Shown here in pieces: positions 55,655 to 63,984 of a DNA stretch of 64,000 nt. The DNA is from JAHFDS01 sp964593795 (GTDB lineage Bacteria; Myxococcota_A; Polyangia; JAHFDS01): the NCBI GenBank assembly GCA_964593795.1, contig CAZQJC010000362.1, positions 84,154 to 148,153 of the forward strand, written 5' to 3'. Position 1 is the first letter of the stretch; each line of letters opens with the position of its first letter. Position numbers and translations under genes: made by a program. Under the pieces are notes generated by a model. The model saw only the letters and a list, made by a program, of their open reading frames with translations, was not told the DNA's origin and did no database searches.

Positions 55655-56239
55655 TCAGTCGCGCGTCGCGCCGATGAGGCGCATGAACTCCTGCCGCGTC
55701 GCCTGCGTCTCGAACACGCCCGCCACCGCGCTCGTGACCGTGGCCGCGTGCTGCTTCTGCACGCCGCGCATCGACATGCACATGTGGTTGGCCTCGATGA
55801 CGACGCCGACGCCGCGAGGCCGCAGCACTTCCTGGATGAGCTCGCACACCTGCGCGGTCAGCCGCTCCTGCACCTGCAGCCGCCGCGCGAACACGTCGAG
55901 CACCCGTGGCAGCTTGGACAGGCCCACCACGCGCCCGTCGGGGATATAGGCCATGTGCGCCTTGCCGTAGAACGGCAGCATGTGGTGCTCGCACAGCGAG
56001 AACAGCTCGATGTCGCGCACGATGACCATCTCGCTGTAGGGCTCCTCGAACACCGCCGACTCGAGGATCGCGCGCGGATCCTGGCTGTACCCGCTCGTCA
56101 GGAAGGCCCACGCCTTGGCCACCCGCTCGGGCGTGCGCAACAGGCCCTCGCGAGCCGGGTCCTCGCCGAGCAGGCCGAGCACCTCGCGCACGTGGCCCGT
56201 CATCCGCTTCATCGCCTCGGGATCGATCCGCTCCGGCAT
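55655..56239 (-). CDS. folE: GTP cyclohydrolase I
   Basis: 194 residues, the usual length. It converts GTP to 7,8-dihydroneopterin triphosphate for folate or pterin synthesis. Zinc ligands are in FSLCEHHMLPFYGKAHMAYI (Cys and His) and the second Cys in IEANHMCMSMRGVQK; the substrate loop VVGLSKLPRVLDVFARRLQV and QERLTAQVCELI are also conserved. Second-Cys conservation makes it a zinc-dependent type IA enzyme. It is divergent from the acyl carrier protein gene. Confidence 0.96.
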   Translation of the reverse strand: MPERIDPEAMKRMTGHVREVLGLLGEDPAREGLLRTPERVAKAWAFLTSGYSQDPRAILESAVFEEPYSEMVIVRDIELFSLCEHHMLPFYGKAHMAYIPDGRVVGLSKLPRVLDVFARRLQVQERLTAQVCELIQEVLRPRGVGVVIEANHMCMSMRGVQKQHAATVTSAVAGVFETQATRQEFMRLIGATRD

Positions 56240-56308
56240 CGCGGCAGCATCTGCCGCGCGCGCGCCGCACGCAAGGGCCGCGCTGTGTTACGGTTTCGCC
56301 CAGAATCC

Positions 56309-56545
56309 ATGCGTGACGCCATCGTAGAGGTGCTGTCGCAGGTGCTCGCTCTGCCGAACCCCGTGGTGGCCAAGGAGGGCTTCGGCCCGAAGAGCTGCCA
56401 GAGCTGGGATTCCCTCAAGCACCTGCAGATCGCGCTCGCGCTCGAGGACCGCTTCGGGTGCACGTTCGATCCGCCGGAGATCCCGCGCCTCGTCGACGTG
56501 CCCGCCATCGAGGGCGTGCTGCGCGAGAAGGGTGTGGAGGCGTGA
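56309..56545 (+). CDS. Acyl carrier protein-like
   Basis: 78 residues. Four-helix ACP pattern with the phosphopantetheine Ser in SCQSWDSLKHLQIALALEDR (D-S-L) and a typical C-terminal segment FDPPEIPRLVDVPAIEGVLR. TACGGT lies upstream and would give a leader of about 8 nt. Its stop overlaps the GTG of the fused dehydrogenase E1 gene, so carrier and enzyme are made together. This suggests that the acyl product is passed to, or the substrate is carried on, the ACP. Confidence 0.78.
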   Translation: MRDAIVEVLSQVLALPNPVVAKEGFGPKSCQSWDSLKHLQIALALEDRFGCTFDPPEIPRLVDVPAIEGVLREKGVEA

Positions 56546-58632
56546 GCGCGGCTGGGTCCGTGGGCTCTCCCGCGATCCCGCTGACGACGCACACCGGCCG
56601 CGCCGAGCCGAACCCGCTGCAGCTCTTCCGCTCGATGACGCTCATCCGCGTCTTCGAGGAGCGCCTGCTCAAGCTGTTCGCCGACGGCAAGCTCATGGGC
56701 ACGACGCACACGAGCATCGGCCAGGAGGCCGACGCCGCCGCGGTGCTCGCCGCCGCCGAGCCGAGCGACATCGTGGTGTCGAACCACCGCGGGCACGGGC
56801 ACTTCCTGGCGCACATCGGCGACGTCACGGGCCTGATGGCCGAGGTGATGGGCAAGCCGACCGGTGTCTGCGGCGGCATCGGCGGCAGCCAGCACCTGTG
56901 CGCGGAGAATCGCTTCTACTCGAACGGCATCCAGGGCGGCATCGCGCCGTTCTCGGCCGGCCTCGCGCTCGCCGAGAAGCGTCAGGGCCGCCGCACGGTC
57001 GTCATCTGCTACATGGGCGACGGCACGATGGGCGAGGGCGCCGTCTACGAGGCGCTCAACATGGCCGCGCTCTGGGGCGCGCCCGTCCTCTACGTGCTCG
57101 AGCACAACGGCATCGCGCAGACGACGCCGACCAAGATCGCGCACATGGGCGACTTCTGCGAGCGCGTGCGCGGCTTCGGCGTGCGCACCGCGGAGCTGCA
57201 CTACCCGTGGGTCGACGAGCTGCAGGCCACCGCGTTCGACGCGATCTCGCACTGCCGCACGGGAAAGCCGTTCTTCCTGCTCGTGCGCACGCAGCGCCTG
57301 GCCGCGCACTCGAAGGGCGACGACCCGCGGCCCAAGGCCGAGCTCGACGCGCTCCGCGCCCGCGATCCGCTGCCGCGCCTGGGCGCCACGCTGTCGCGCG
57401 AGGAGGTCGAGGCGGCCGAGTCCGAGGCCGCGCGCCTGGTGGACGCGGCCTACGAGGCCGCGCTCGCCGTGCCCGACGTGCGCCTGCCGCCGCGCAAGCT
57501 CGAGGACCCTGCCGTCGCGTGGCAGCCCGGCAGCGCGTGCCGCGGCGGCGGCGGCACCGACGCCCGGGCCCGCGACGCGCTCGTGGGCGTGGCCGGCAAG
57601 ACGGTGCTCGAGCAGCTCAACCAGGCGCTCCTCCGCATCTTCGACACGCACACGAAGACCGTCCTCATCGGCGAGGACATCCTCGACCCCTACGGCGGCG
57701 CGTTCAAGGTGACCCGGGGCCTGGCGACCGCGCACCCCGAGCGCGTGATGACGAGCCCGATCAGCGAGGCGGGCATCACGGGCATCGGCGCCGGCATGGC
57801 CGTGCGCGGCCTGCGGCCCATCGTCGAGATCATGTTCGGCGATTTCCTCGCCCTTTGCGCCGATCAGCTCATCAACCACGCCTCGAAGTGGCCGCTCATG
57901 TTCGGCCGCGAGCCATATTCGCAGGCCAAGTGCCCGCTCGTCGTGCGCACCCCGATGGGCGGCCGCCGCGGCTACGGGCCCACGCACAGCCAGTCGATCG
58001 AACGCCTGTTCATGGGTGCGATCGGCCTGCGCGTCATCGCGCCATCGCACGTGCACGACGTCGGTGCGCTCCTCGAGGCGGCCGTGGTCGACGACGGCCC
58101 GGTGCTCTTCGTCGAGAACAAGCTCCTCTACAACAAGCGTCTGCAGTTCGACGGCGAGCGCGTGGACGAGGACTTCGAGATCCGCCACGTCGGGCGCGGC
58201 TCCATCGGCGACGACGTGCCCGTGGCGGTGCTGTCGCTGACGGGCTTCGAGGGCGAGGACGTCACGCTCTACACCTACGGCGGCATGGCGCCGTTCGCGC
58301 TCGAGGCCGCCAAGACGCTGCTCCTCGAGGAGGAGATCTCGGTGCGGGTCGTCGTCCCCGCCGAGCTGCACCCGTTCCCGCGCGCGACGCTCGCCGGCGC
58401 GTGGTCCGAGGGCTCCGCGGTGCTCGCGGTCGAGGAGGCCAACGCCGACTTCGGCTTCGGCGCCGAGCTCCTCGCGACGCTCGCCGAGGCCGGCTGCACG
58501 GGCCGCGGCGCCGCGCGCCTCGGGCAGCGCCCGCAGGTCATCCCAAGCTGCCGCCCGCTCGAGGAAGACGTGCTCCCGCAGGCCAAGGACATCGTGGCGG
58601 CCGTGCTCGATCTGGTCCGCCGCCGCTCCTGA
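56542..58632 (+). CDS. Fused 2-oxoacid dehydrogenase E1 alpha-beta
   Basis: 696 residues from GTG 56542. Alpha part (1-330): TSIGQEADAAAVLAAAEPSD, NHRGHGHFLAHIGD, and the thiamine-diphosphate motif GDGTMGEGAVYEALNMAALW (from about 159) ending in EHN. After a Gly/Asp-rich linker, the beta part (about 357-696) has TVLIGEDILDPYGGAFKVTR, SPISEAGITGIGAGMAVRGL, and VKLLYNKRL-like FVENKLLYNKRLQ. It decarboxylates a 2-oxoacid (pyruvate, branched-chain or acetoin-type). Alpha-beta fusion is a minority arrangement. Confidence 0.88.
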   Translation: MSAAGSVGSPAIPLTTHTGRAEPNPLQLFRSMTLIRVFEERLLKLFADGKLMGTTHTSIGQEADAAAVLAAAEPSDIVVSNHRGHGHFLAHIGDVTGLMAEVMGKPTGVCGGIGGSQHLCAENRFYSNGIQGGIAPFSAGLALAEKRQGRRTVVICYMGDGTMGEGAVYEALNMAALWGAPVLYVLEHNGIAQTTPTKIAHMGDFCERVRGFGVRTAELHYPWVDELQATAFDAISHCRTGKPFFLLVRTQRLAAHSKGDDPRPKAELDALRARDPLPRLGATLSREEVEAAESEAARLVDAAYEAALAVPDVRLPPRKLEDPAVAWQPGSACRGGGGTDARARDALVGVAGKTVLEQLNQALLRIFDTHTKTVLIGEDILDPYGGAFKVTRGLATAHPERVMTSPISEAGITGIGAGMAVRGLRPIVEIMFGDFLALCADQLINHASKWPLMFGREPYSQAKCPLVVRTPMGGRRGYGPTHSQSIERLFMGAIGLRVIAPSHVHDVGALLEAAVVDDGPVLFVENKLLYNKRLQFDGERVDEDFEIRHVGRGSIGDDVPVAVLSLTGFEGEDVTLYTYGGMAPFALEAAKTLLLEEEISVRVVVPAELHPFPRATLAGAWSEGSAVLAVEEANADFGFGAELLATLAEAGCTGRGAARLGQRPQVIPSCRPLEEDVLPQAKDIVAAVLDLVRRRS

Positions 58633-58670
58633 TCCACATCCATCACCGCCGCAGAGAGGGACCTCCGACG

Positions 58671-59855
58671 ATGCCGATTGAGATCACGATTCCGCAGACC
58701 GACGTGTCGGACGAGACCGTGGCGCTCAGCAAGTGGCTGGTCGCCGACGGCGCCGAGGTCAATAAGGGCCAGGCCATCCTCGCGTTCGAGGCGTCCAAGG
58801 CCGCGGTCGAGCTCGAGGCGCCCGAGGCGGGCTTCCTGCGCATCGGCGCGGCCGAGGGCTCGACCGTGGCGGTCGGCGCGGTCGTCGCGTGGCTCGCCGC
58901 CACCGCGGCCGAGCTACCCAAGCCCCCAGGCGCCGACGCGCCTGCTGCTGCGGCCGCCGCCGGCGCCGTGCGCGCGTCCAAGAAGGCGCTCGAGCTCGCG
59001 GCCCAGCACGGCATCGACCTCGCGACGCTCGGCATCAGCGGGATCATCACGGAGAAGCACGTCCAGGCCGCGATCGACAAGCCCGCCGCGGGCCGCCCCA
59101 CGCACCCGCCCATGCAGCACGCGAAGTCCGAGCCGCGCGCGGTGACGGAGGAGCCCGCGGGTCCGGCGAAGACCACGGAGGTCACGCGCGTGCAGGCCGC
59201 CGTCGCGCGCCAGGTGCTGCACTCGGTGCAGACCCGCGCCCACGCGTTCGTGCTCGGCCGCTACGAGGTCGACGCGACGCAGAAGTGGATCGAGCGCACG
59301 CTCGAGCAGAAGAAGATCATGGTGCCCTTCGGCGACATCGTGGTCTTCCACGTGGCCCGCGTGCTGCGGCAGTTCCCGCGCTTCAACGCGTGCCTGCTCG
59401 GCGACACCATCCACGAGTACGAGCAGGTCAACGTCGCCTTCACCGTCGACATCGCCGGCCGCCTCTACACGCCGGTCATCCACGACGCCGACAAGCTCTC
59501 GCTCGAGCAGGTGAGCCAGCAGATGCAGCGCCGCAAGATGGAGATCCTGCGCGGCGCCCCCGGCGGCAAGTCGCTGCAGGGGGGCACGTTCACGGTGAGC
59601 ACGCTCGACACGCCCTCGCTCCTCTACCAGCTCCCCATCATCAACCGCTCGCAGGGCGCGGTGCTCGGCGTGGGCGCGCGCATGCGCGAGTTCGTCCCCG
59701 GCGAGAACGACGCCCCGCGCATCGCCCACATGGCCGGCGTGTGCCTCTCGTACGACCACTGCCTGCTCAACGGCTCCGACGCCGCGAAGTTCCTCTCCGC
59801 CATCGGCGAGCGCCTCTCGCACGACCCCGAGACCCCCGACACCGCCGGGGTGTGA
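58671..59855 (+). CDS. E2 acyltransferase of a 2-oxoacid dehydrogenase complex, altered active site
   Basis: 394 residues. Lipoyl domain 1-80 with acceptor K43 (FEASKAAVELEAP), subunit-binding domain about 98-135 (KKALELAAQHGIDLATLGIS), catalytic domain about 165-390. The usual DHRxxDG ends the catalytic site; here it is SYDHCLLNGSDAAKFL, with the His kept but Asp changed to Asn and Arg to Cys. Activity may be altered, or the acceptor may not be CoA. It follows E1 by 38 nt; no E3 gene is seen in the window. Confidence 0.85.
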   Translation: MPIEITIPQTDVSDETVALSKWLVADGAEVNKGQAILAFEASKAAVELEAPEAGFLRIGAAEGSTVAVGAVVAWLAATAAELPKPPGADAPAAAAAAGAVRASKKALELAAQHGIDLATLGISGIITEKHVQAAIDKPAAGRPTHPPMQHAKSEPRAVTEEPAGPAKTTEVTRVQAAVARQVLHSVQTRAHAFVLGRYEVDATQKWIERTLEQKKIMVPFGDIVVFHVARVLRQFPRFNACLLGDTIHEYEQVNVAFTVDIAGRLYTPVIHDADKLSLEQVSQQMQRRKMEILRGAPGGKSLQGGTFTVSTLDTPSLLYQLPIINRSQGAVLGVGARMREFVPGENDAPRIAHMAGVCLSYDHCLLNGSDAAKFLSAIGERLSHDPETPDTAGV

Positions 59856-59862
59856 GCTCACC

Positions 59863-60177
59863 ATGCGACGCAGGCTCATCACCGCAGCGCTCCTCATCGG
59901 GCCCCTCGCGCGGCCCGTGCTCGCCGCCGCGCCCACCAAGGCCAAGCTCGACGAGGCCACCAAGGTCGTCTTCACCGCCTACGGCAAGGAGGGCTTCGAC
60001 GCCGTCTACAAGAAGGTCGTGGCCCTGCTCGGCGAGCCGAGGAAGAAGGAGCCAAACATGATGAAGTGGTTCGGCGCCGATCCGGCCGGCAAGTGCCACC
60101 TCTTCTGGATCACGAAGGGCGACAAGGGCCAGGCCGCCACCGGCACGATGGACGCCACCGCCGCCGACTGCAAGTAG
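59863..60177 (+). CDS. Small exported protein downstream of E2
   Basis: 104 residues, 7 nt after the E2 stop. Signal peptide MRRRLITAALLIGPLARPVL with AAA cleavage, then KAKLDEATKVVFTAYGKEGF, a central MMKWFGADPAGKCHLFWIT and a final Cys (AADCK), which may form a disulphide. No family is recognised. Spacing suggests it belongs to the same transcript as E1/E2, although its periplasmic location does not suit the complex. Confidence 0.6.
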   Translation: MRRRLITAALLIGPLARPVLAAAPTKAKLDEATKVVFTAYGKEGFDAVYKKVVALLGEPRKKEPNMMKWFGADPAGKCHLFWITKGDKGQAATGTMDATAADCK

Positions 60178-60929
60178 GAGCGGGTGCCACGCGGCCCTCG
60201 GATCGCTTCGCCGAGCTGCATCGCGGGGAGCTCCCCGGGCGCGCGCGGTCGGTGCCGCGCCTCGCAGCATGCGCTCATCCGCATACACGCATGCCTCTGT
60301 CTCCACGCTCTGCACCCACTTCGACGACCGACCGCGAGGCGGAACACGCCGCGGCGCGGAGTGCCGCGCCGACCACTGCCGCCGGAAAGCAAGGACGGGC
60401 GCGGTGGCGGAGCTTCGGCGAGCACCGGCGCACCGCGGTAGCGGCCCCGAGCCCCAGCCAGCGCTGCCGCCGGAGCGATGAGAGGTGCCGCCGCAAGCTG
60501 GTCCGAGCCGTGCCCCTGCAACCGCTGCCGGTCACCTCGTGAGCCATGTCACGGGCAGCGCAGTGCCACCGCCTGCGCTGCGTCACCGCCTGCACTGCGT
60601 CACCGCAGAACGCGAGGCGCGCGCAGGTGGGGTCAAGGCCGCCGAAGCTGCTCCGCGCAGCGCGGTCGCAGCGCAGCGGAGAGCCTTGACGCCGTCGAGT
60701 ACGCCAGCACCGGCACCCTTCTGCTCCATGCGACGCGTCTCTTTCCAGGGCACGGGCATGCCTCCCGCGCCGAATTCAGACGTGTCAGCGGAGCTCCCGG
60801 TCCGTGTCTACACAGCTGCCGGTCCACTCTCTAAGCGATGTACCCCGGTGAACGGGCAAGGACATCCATACGAACTGGCCCAGACACATCCGTTACACCG
60901 GCGCATCCGGGTCCGGCTCCGGCCCTCTC
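60178..60929. other. Gene-free gap with REP-like hairpin
   Basis: Nothing here reads as a gene. A tandem GCCTGCRCTGCGTCACC repeat lies near 60570-60605. Arms GTCAAGGC (60632-60639) and GCCTTGAC (60683-60690) enclose a GC-rich nested hairpin, just upstream of the transposase remnant. Confidence 0.55.
60632..60690. repeat. REP-like inverted repeat near a transposase remnant
   Basis: GTCAAGGC and GCCTTGAC are perfect 8-bp arms. Inside, CTCCGCGCAGCG and CGCAGCGCAGCGGAG pair in part. REP-associated transposases act on such hairpins, and a remnant of one lies 240 bp downstream. Confidence 0.4.
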
Positions 60930-61445
60930 GTGAGAGAGGTTCTTCTTCATCGGCTGTGGGCGGTGTGGGCAGCGCGAAGCGCTGTCCAAGCGACTGTGGG
61001 CACGCGCTCGCGGCGCTCGTTCCGCGTGCTCCGGCGGGCGTTCGCGGCTGGCGGCGACCGGTTCGGGCTGCGCCTCTGCGAGTTCTCGGTGCAGGGCAAT
61101 CACCTGCACCTGGTCGTCGAGGCCACGGACCGGCGCGCGCTGTCGCGGGGTATGCAGGGGCTCTCGATCCGCATCGCCAGGGGGCTCAACCGGCTGATGG
61201 GTCGGCAGGGCAGGGTGCTCGCGGACCGCTATCACGCACGCATCCTGCGGACGCCGACCGAGGTGCGGCGCGCGCTGGCCTACGTCCTCGGCAATCGAGA
61301 CGTCCACCGGTCGCGCTGGGGAAAGCCGCGCACGGGCACGCTGGACCCGTACTCGTCGGCCGCGCCCGAGCCTCCCGTGGCCCTGCCCGACGCGAAGACG
61401 TATCTCCTTCGACGCGCTCGAAGTGAGGTCGAGGCACCCGCGTGA
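60930..61445 (+). pseudogene. Truncated REP-associated (Y1/HUH) transposase
   Basis: 171 codons from GTG 60930. The HUH motif is in EFSVQGNHLHLVVEATDRRA and the nucleophile Tyr in RVLADRYHARILRTPTEVRR, followed by ALAYVLGNRDVHR, typical of RAYT proteins. The usual N-terminal strand (a PVHVTLR-type block, about 40 residues) is missing, so the copy is likely a remnant, although the catalytic residues remain. The start codon given is the first in frame, not a proven start. Confidence 0.65.
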
Positions 61446-61455
61446 GGGCTGCGGA

Positions 61456-62166
61456 TCAGGGCTGGACTGGCTCGACCGATAAGTCCACGCGTCTGTTTGT
61501 GCGCGCGCACTGCGCGGTGGCCTCTCGACAGGTGGGCCGTCGATCGCCGAGGCCGCGCACGATCAGCCGTGTGCGAGTGACGCCCAGGCTGATCAGTTTC
61601 TCGGCCACGATCTGGGCTCGCTGCCGACTGAGGACGTTCATCTGGTCAACGCTCCCCTCGCGGCTGGCGTGACCCTCGACCGCGAAGCGATCGATCTGCG
61701 GGTTCGCCTTCATCGTTGCTGCCGCCGCATGGAGTACCGGGACGTCCGCTGTCCGATAGCGAGCTCGCCTGAACATGAATTGGACACGGCTCGTGAACGC
61801 GCCGAACTGGCTGCCGCGGAGACCGGGTCGTGGGCACCCGTGTCGGTTGCTGGCGCCAGGCTCATTCGGGCACTTGTCCTCCGCGTCAGCCACTCCGTCG
61901 CCGTCATTGTCGGGATCCGGGCAGCCGTCCCCATCCTGGAAGCCGTCGCGGTCCTCGGCCGCTTCAGGGCACTGGTCCTCGCTGTCGGGGATCCCGTCGC
62001 CATCGCGATCGGCCGGCGTCGGCGGGACGGGCGCCGCTGCGATCACCGCGACCAGCGCAGCGTCCACAGCTGCCTTCGCCGCGTCTGGGACCGCCGCGCT
62101 CGGCGGCACACTCGGCGGCATCTCCGAAGAGCACGCCAGGGCCAGAAGCACCGCAAGCCGCCGCAC
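61456..62166 (-). CDS. OmpA-family lipoprotein with thrombospondin-type-3 repeats
   Basis: 236 residues from GTG 62166, six bases after minus-strand TATGCT (62178-62173). Lipobox LALAC at residue 12. Residues about 53-110 hold three calcium-type units (ADRDGDGIPDSEDQCPE, DRDGFQDGDGCPD, DNDGDGVADAEDKCPN). The C-terminal OmpA domain (about 125-236) has FAVEGHASREGSVDQMNVLS, the peptidoglycan-binding signature, then QRAQIVAEKLISLGV and a C-C pair. It would link the outer membrane to the cell wall. Confidence 0.9.
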   Translation of the reverse strand: MRRLAVLLALACSSEMPPSVPPSAAVPDAAKAAVDAALVAVIAAAPVPPTPADRDGDGIPDSEDQCPEAAEDRDGFQDGDGCPDPDNDGDGVADAEDKCPNEPGASNRHGCPRPGLRGSQFGAFTSRVQFMFRRARYRTADVPVLHAAAATMKANPQIDRFAVEGHASREGSVDQMNVLSRQRAQIVAEKLISLGVTRTRLIVRGLGDRRPTCREATAQCARTNRRVDLSVEPVQP

Positions 62167-62219
62167 CCTGCGAGCATACGTCGGTTGCGGCGTTCCGCCG
62201 GCCGCCGCACCATGAGCCC

Positions 62220-62486
62220 ATGTGCCGCAACATCCGGGTCCTGCACAACTTCGATCCGCCCACCACGCCCGAGGAGATGCGCGCCGCGGCGCTGCAGTAC
62301 GTGCGCAAGGTGAGCGGCATGCTCAAGCCGCCGCAGGCCGATCAGGCGGCGTTCGACCGCGCCATCGACGAGGTCACCGCGAGCACGGAGCGCCTGCTCG
62401 CCGTGCTGTCCACGCGCGGCGCGGTGCGCACGCGCGAGGGCGAGCGCGAAAAGGCGAGGGCGCGCTGGGAGCGCCGCTCCCCGTGA
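62220..62486 (+). CDS. DUF2277 family protein
   Basis: 88 residues. MCRNIRVLHNFDPPTTPEEM and RAAALQYVRKVSGMLKPPQA then AAFDRAIDEVT are the family signature almost unchanged. DUF2277 proteins are small and cytoplasmic, of unknown function. The next gene starts within its stop (GTGA), showing translational coupling to an acyltransferase. Confidence 0.88.
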   Translation: MCRNIRVLHNFDPPTTPEEMRAAALQYVRKVSGMLKPPQADQAAFDRAIDEVTASTERLLAVLSTRGAVRTREGEREKARARWERRSP

Positions 62487-63310
62487 GCCGCGGCGCGTTC
62501 GCCCGCCCGTCCGACGTGGTGATGTCGCGCGCGATGACGCTCCTCGAGCCCTTGCGCCGCCTGACGAGCCCGGTCGTCCACGGCGCGGAGCTCATCCCCG
62601 AGACGCGGCCGCTCCTGTTCGTGGGCAACCACACGCTCTTCGGCGTACTCGACGTGCCGTTCTTGTTTGCAGAGCTCTGGGACAGAAAGCGCATCTTCCT
62701 CCGCTCGCTCGGCGACCACGCGCACTTCAAGATCCCGGGCTGGCGCACCTTCCTCTCGAGGTTCGGCAGCGTCGACGGCACGCGCGAGAACTGCGCGCAT
62801 CTCATGCGCGAAGGCGAATGCATCCTCGTCTTCCCCGGCGGCGGCCGCGAGGTCGCCAAGCGCAAGGGCGAGCAGTACAAGCTCATCTGGAAGAACCGCC
62901 TGGGCTTTGCGCGCATGGCCATCCAGCACCGCTGCACGGTGGTGCCGTTCTCGGCGGTCGGCGTGGAGCACGCGTTCGAGATCGTCGCCGACGCGGACGA
63001 CCTCATGCGCTCGCCGGTCGGCAAGGTCCTCCGGCGCCTGGGCGTACGCGACGAGATCATCCCGCCGCTGGCCCGCCCCGCGGGTGGTGCGCCCGTGCCG
63101 GTCCCGCAGCGCCTCTACTTCCGCTTCGCCCCGCCCATCGCCACGGACGCCTACGAGGGCCGCCACACCGACGACGCGCGCTGCCTCGAGCTGCGCGACC
63201 GCGCCCAGTCCGCCGTGCAGGAGGGCATCGACCTCCTCCTCGCCGAGCGCGCCGAGGACCCCGCCCGCGACCTCCGTGTCCGCCTCCGCGCCCCGCGCCG
63301 CACGCGGTGA
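62483..63310 (+). CDS. Lysophospholipid/diacylglycerol acyltransferase-like (LPLAT, MGAT type)
   Basis: 275 residues from GTG 62483, overlapping the DUF2277 stop. Acyltransferase motif I VGNHTLFGVLDVPFLFAELW, then LGDHAHFKIPGWRTFLSRFG and VDGTREN, and motif III ECILVFPGGGREVAKRKGEQ (EG..l.FPEG-like). The GNHTLFG..D spacing is that of MGAT/DGAT-like plsC enzymes rather than bacterial PlsC. Probable role: transfer of fatty acyl chains to glycerolipids or sterols at the membrane. Confidence 0.85.
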   Translation: MSRGAFARPSDVVMSRAMTLLEPLRRLTSPVVHGAELIPETRPLLFVGNHTLFGVLDVPFLFAELWDRKRIFLRSLGDHAHFKIPGWRTFLSRFGSVDGTRENCAHLMREGECILVFPGGGREVAKRKGEQYKLIWKNRLGFARMAIQHRCTVVPFSAVGVEHAFEIVADADDLMRSPVGKVLRRLGVRDEIIPPLARPAGGAPVPVPQRLYFRFAPPIATDAYEGRHTDDARCLELRDRAQSAVQEGIDLLLAERAEDPARDLRVRLRAPRRTR

Positions 63311-63322
63311 TCGCCCGGGAAC

Positions 63323-63355
63323 TTGCACTCTGCCGACATTTACCTACAATGTAGG
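63323..63355 (+). promoter_or_regulatory. Promoter overlapped by a palindromic operator
   Basis: TTGCAC (63323-63328), a 16-bp spacer and TACAAT (63345-63350) form a good promoter. The palindrome CCTACA-A-TGTAGG (63343-63355) covers the -10 box. The predicted start falls on GTG 63357, so the transcript may be leaderless. TACA/TGTA half-sites recall BlaI/MecI/CopY-type repressors. Confidence 0.55.
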
Positions 63356-63356
63356 C

Positions 63357-63848
63357 GTGAAGAAGCTCGGTGGCTCTCCGGGTGGCGGTGGCGACAGCAT
63401 GCCCCTCGTGGCGCTGGTCCCCCTGCGCGTCCTGACGGGACTCGTCTTCCTCCACGCGGGCTGGCAGAAGCTCCACGAGAGCTTCATCGGCCAGCACCAC
63501 CTGTCGAAGCAGCTCGAGGGCGCGCTCGTCGACGGCACCCCGTACCTCTGGTACGCCAAGGTGCTGCGCGAGTGGGCGCTGCCCCACGCCACGCTGCTCT
63601 CGTACGTCATCGTCTACGGGGAGCTCGCGCTCGGCGCCGCGCTCGTGGTCGGCCTCTTCGCGCGCCCGATGGCGATCTTCGGCCTGCTCGGGATGATCTC
63701 GGTGACGCTCGAGCGGGGCTTCCAGCTCTCCGCGTCGAGCACGTTCGCGTTCGCGGCCATTTTTTTGACGCTCGCGATGGCCGCGAGCGGGCGCGTGATG
63801 GGCCTCGACGCCCGCCTGCGCGGCCGCCTGCCTGCCTGGCTGGTCTAG
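63357..63848 (+). CDS. DoxX-family membrane protein
   Basis: 163 residues from GTG 63357; ATG 63400 is the alternative start, giving 148 residues, and lacks a clear ribosome site. Four membrane helices with the DoxX pattern PLRVLTGLVFLHAGWQKLHE, VIVYGELALGAALVVGLFAR and ASSTFAFAAIFLTLAMAASG. DoxX proteins are small membrane partners of redox or stress systems. Isolated; a promoter with operator is directly upstream. Confidence 0.82.
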   Translation: MKKLGGSPGGGGDSMPLVALVPLRVLTGLVFLHAGWQKLHESFIGQHHLSKQLEGALVDGTPYLWYAKVLREWALPHATLLSYVIVYGELALGAALVVGLFARPMAIFGLLGMISVTLERGFQLSASSTFAFAAIFLTLAMAASGRVMGLDARLRGRLPAWLV

Positions 63849-63902
63849 ATTCCGGCTAAGCGCAATGCCGGTCGGATAATGACGGAATCCGTCCGCTGAC
63901 CA

Positions 63903-63984
63903 CCTGGTCTTGGTCTTGGTCCTGGTCTTCGCCTGCGTGGTTCTGGGGGCTTCGACCAGGACCAGGACCAGGGCCAGGACCAGG
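63903..63984. repeat. Inverted array of GGTCCT/CCAGGA hexamers
   Basis: CCTGGTCTTGGTCTTGGTCC from 63903 is mirrored by CGACCAGGACCAGGACCAGG from 63953, then GGCCAGGACCAGG. The arms (about 28 bp, imperfect) could form a long hairpin after the DoxX gene, perhaps ending transcription. Confidence 0.5.

Noticed and set aside
60485..60929. Open frames leading into the transposase remnant
   Set aside because: None restores the missing N-terminal transposase block; composition is random.
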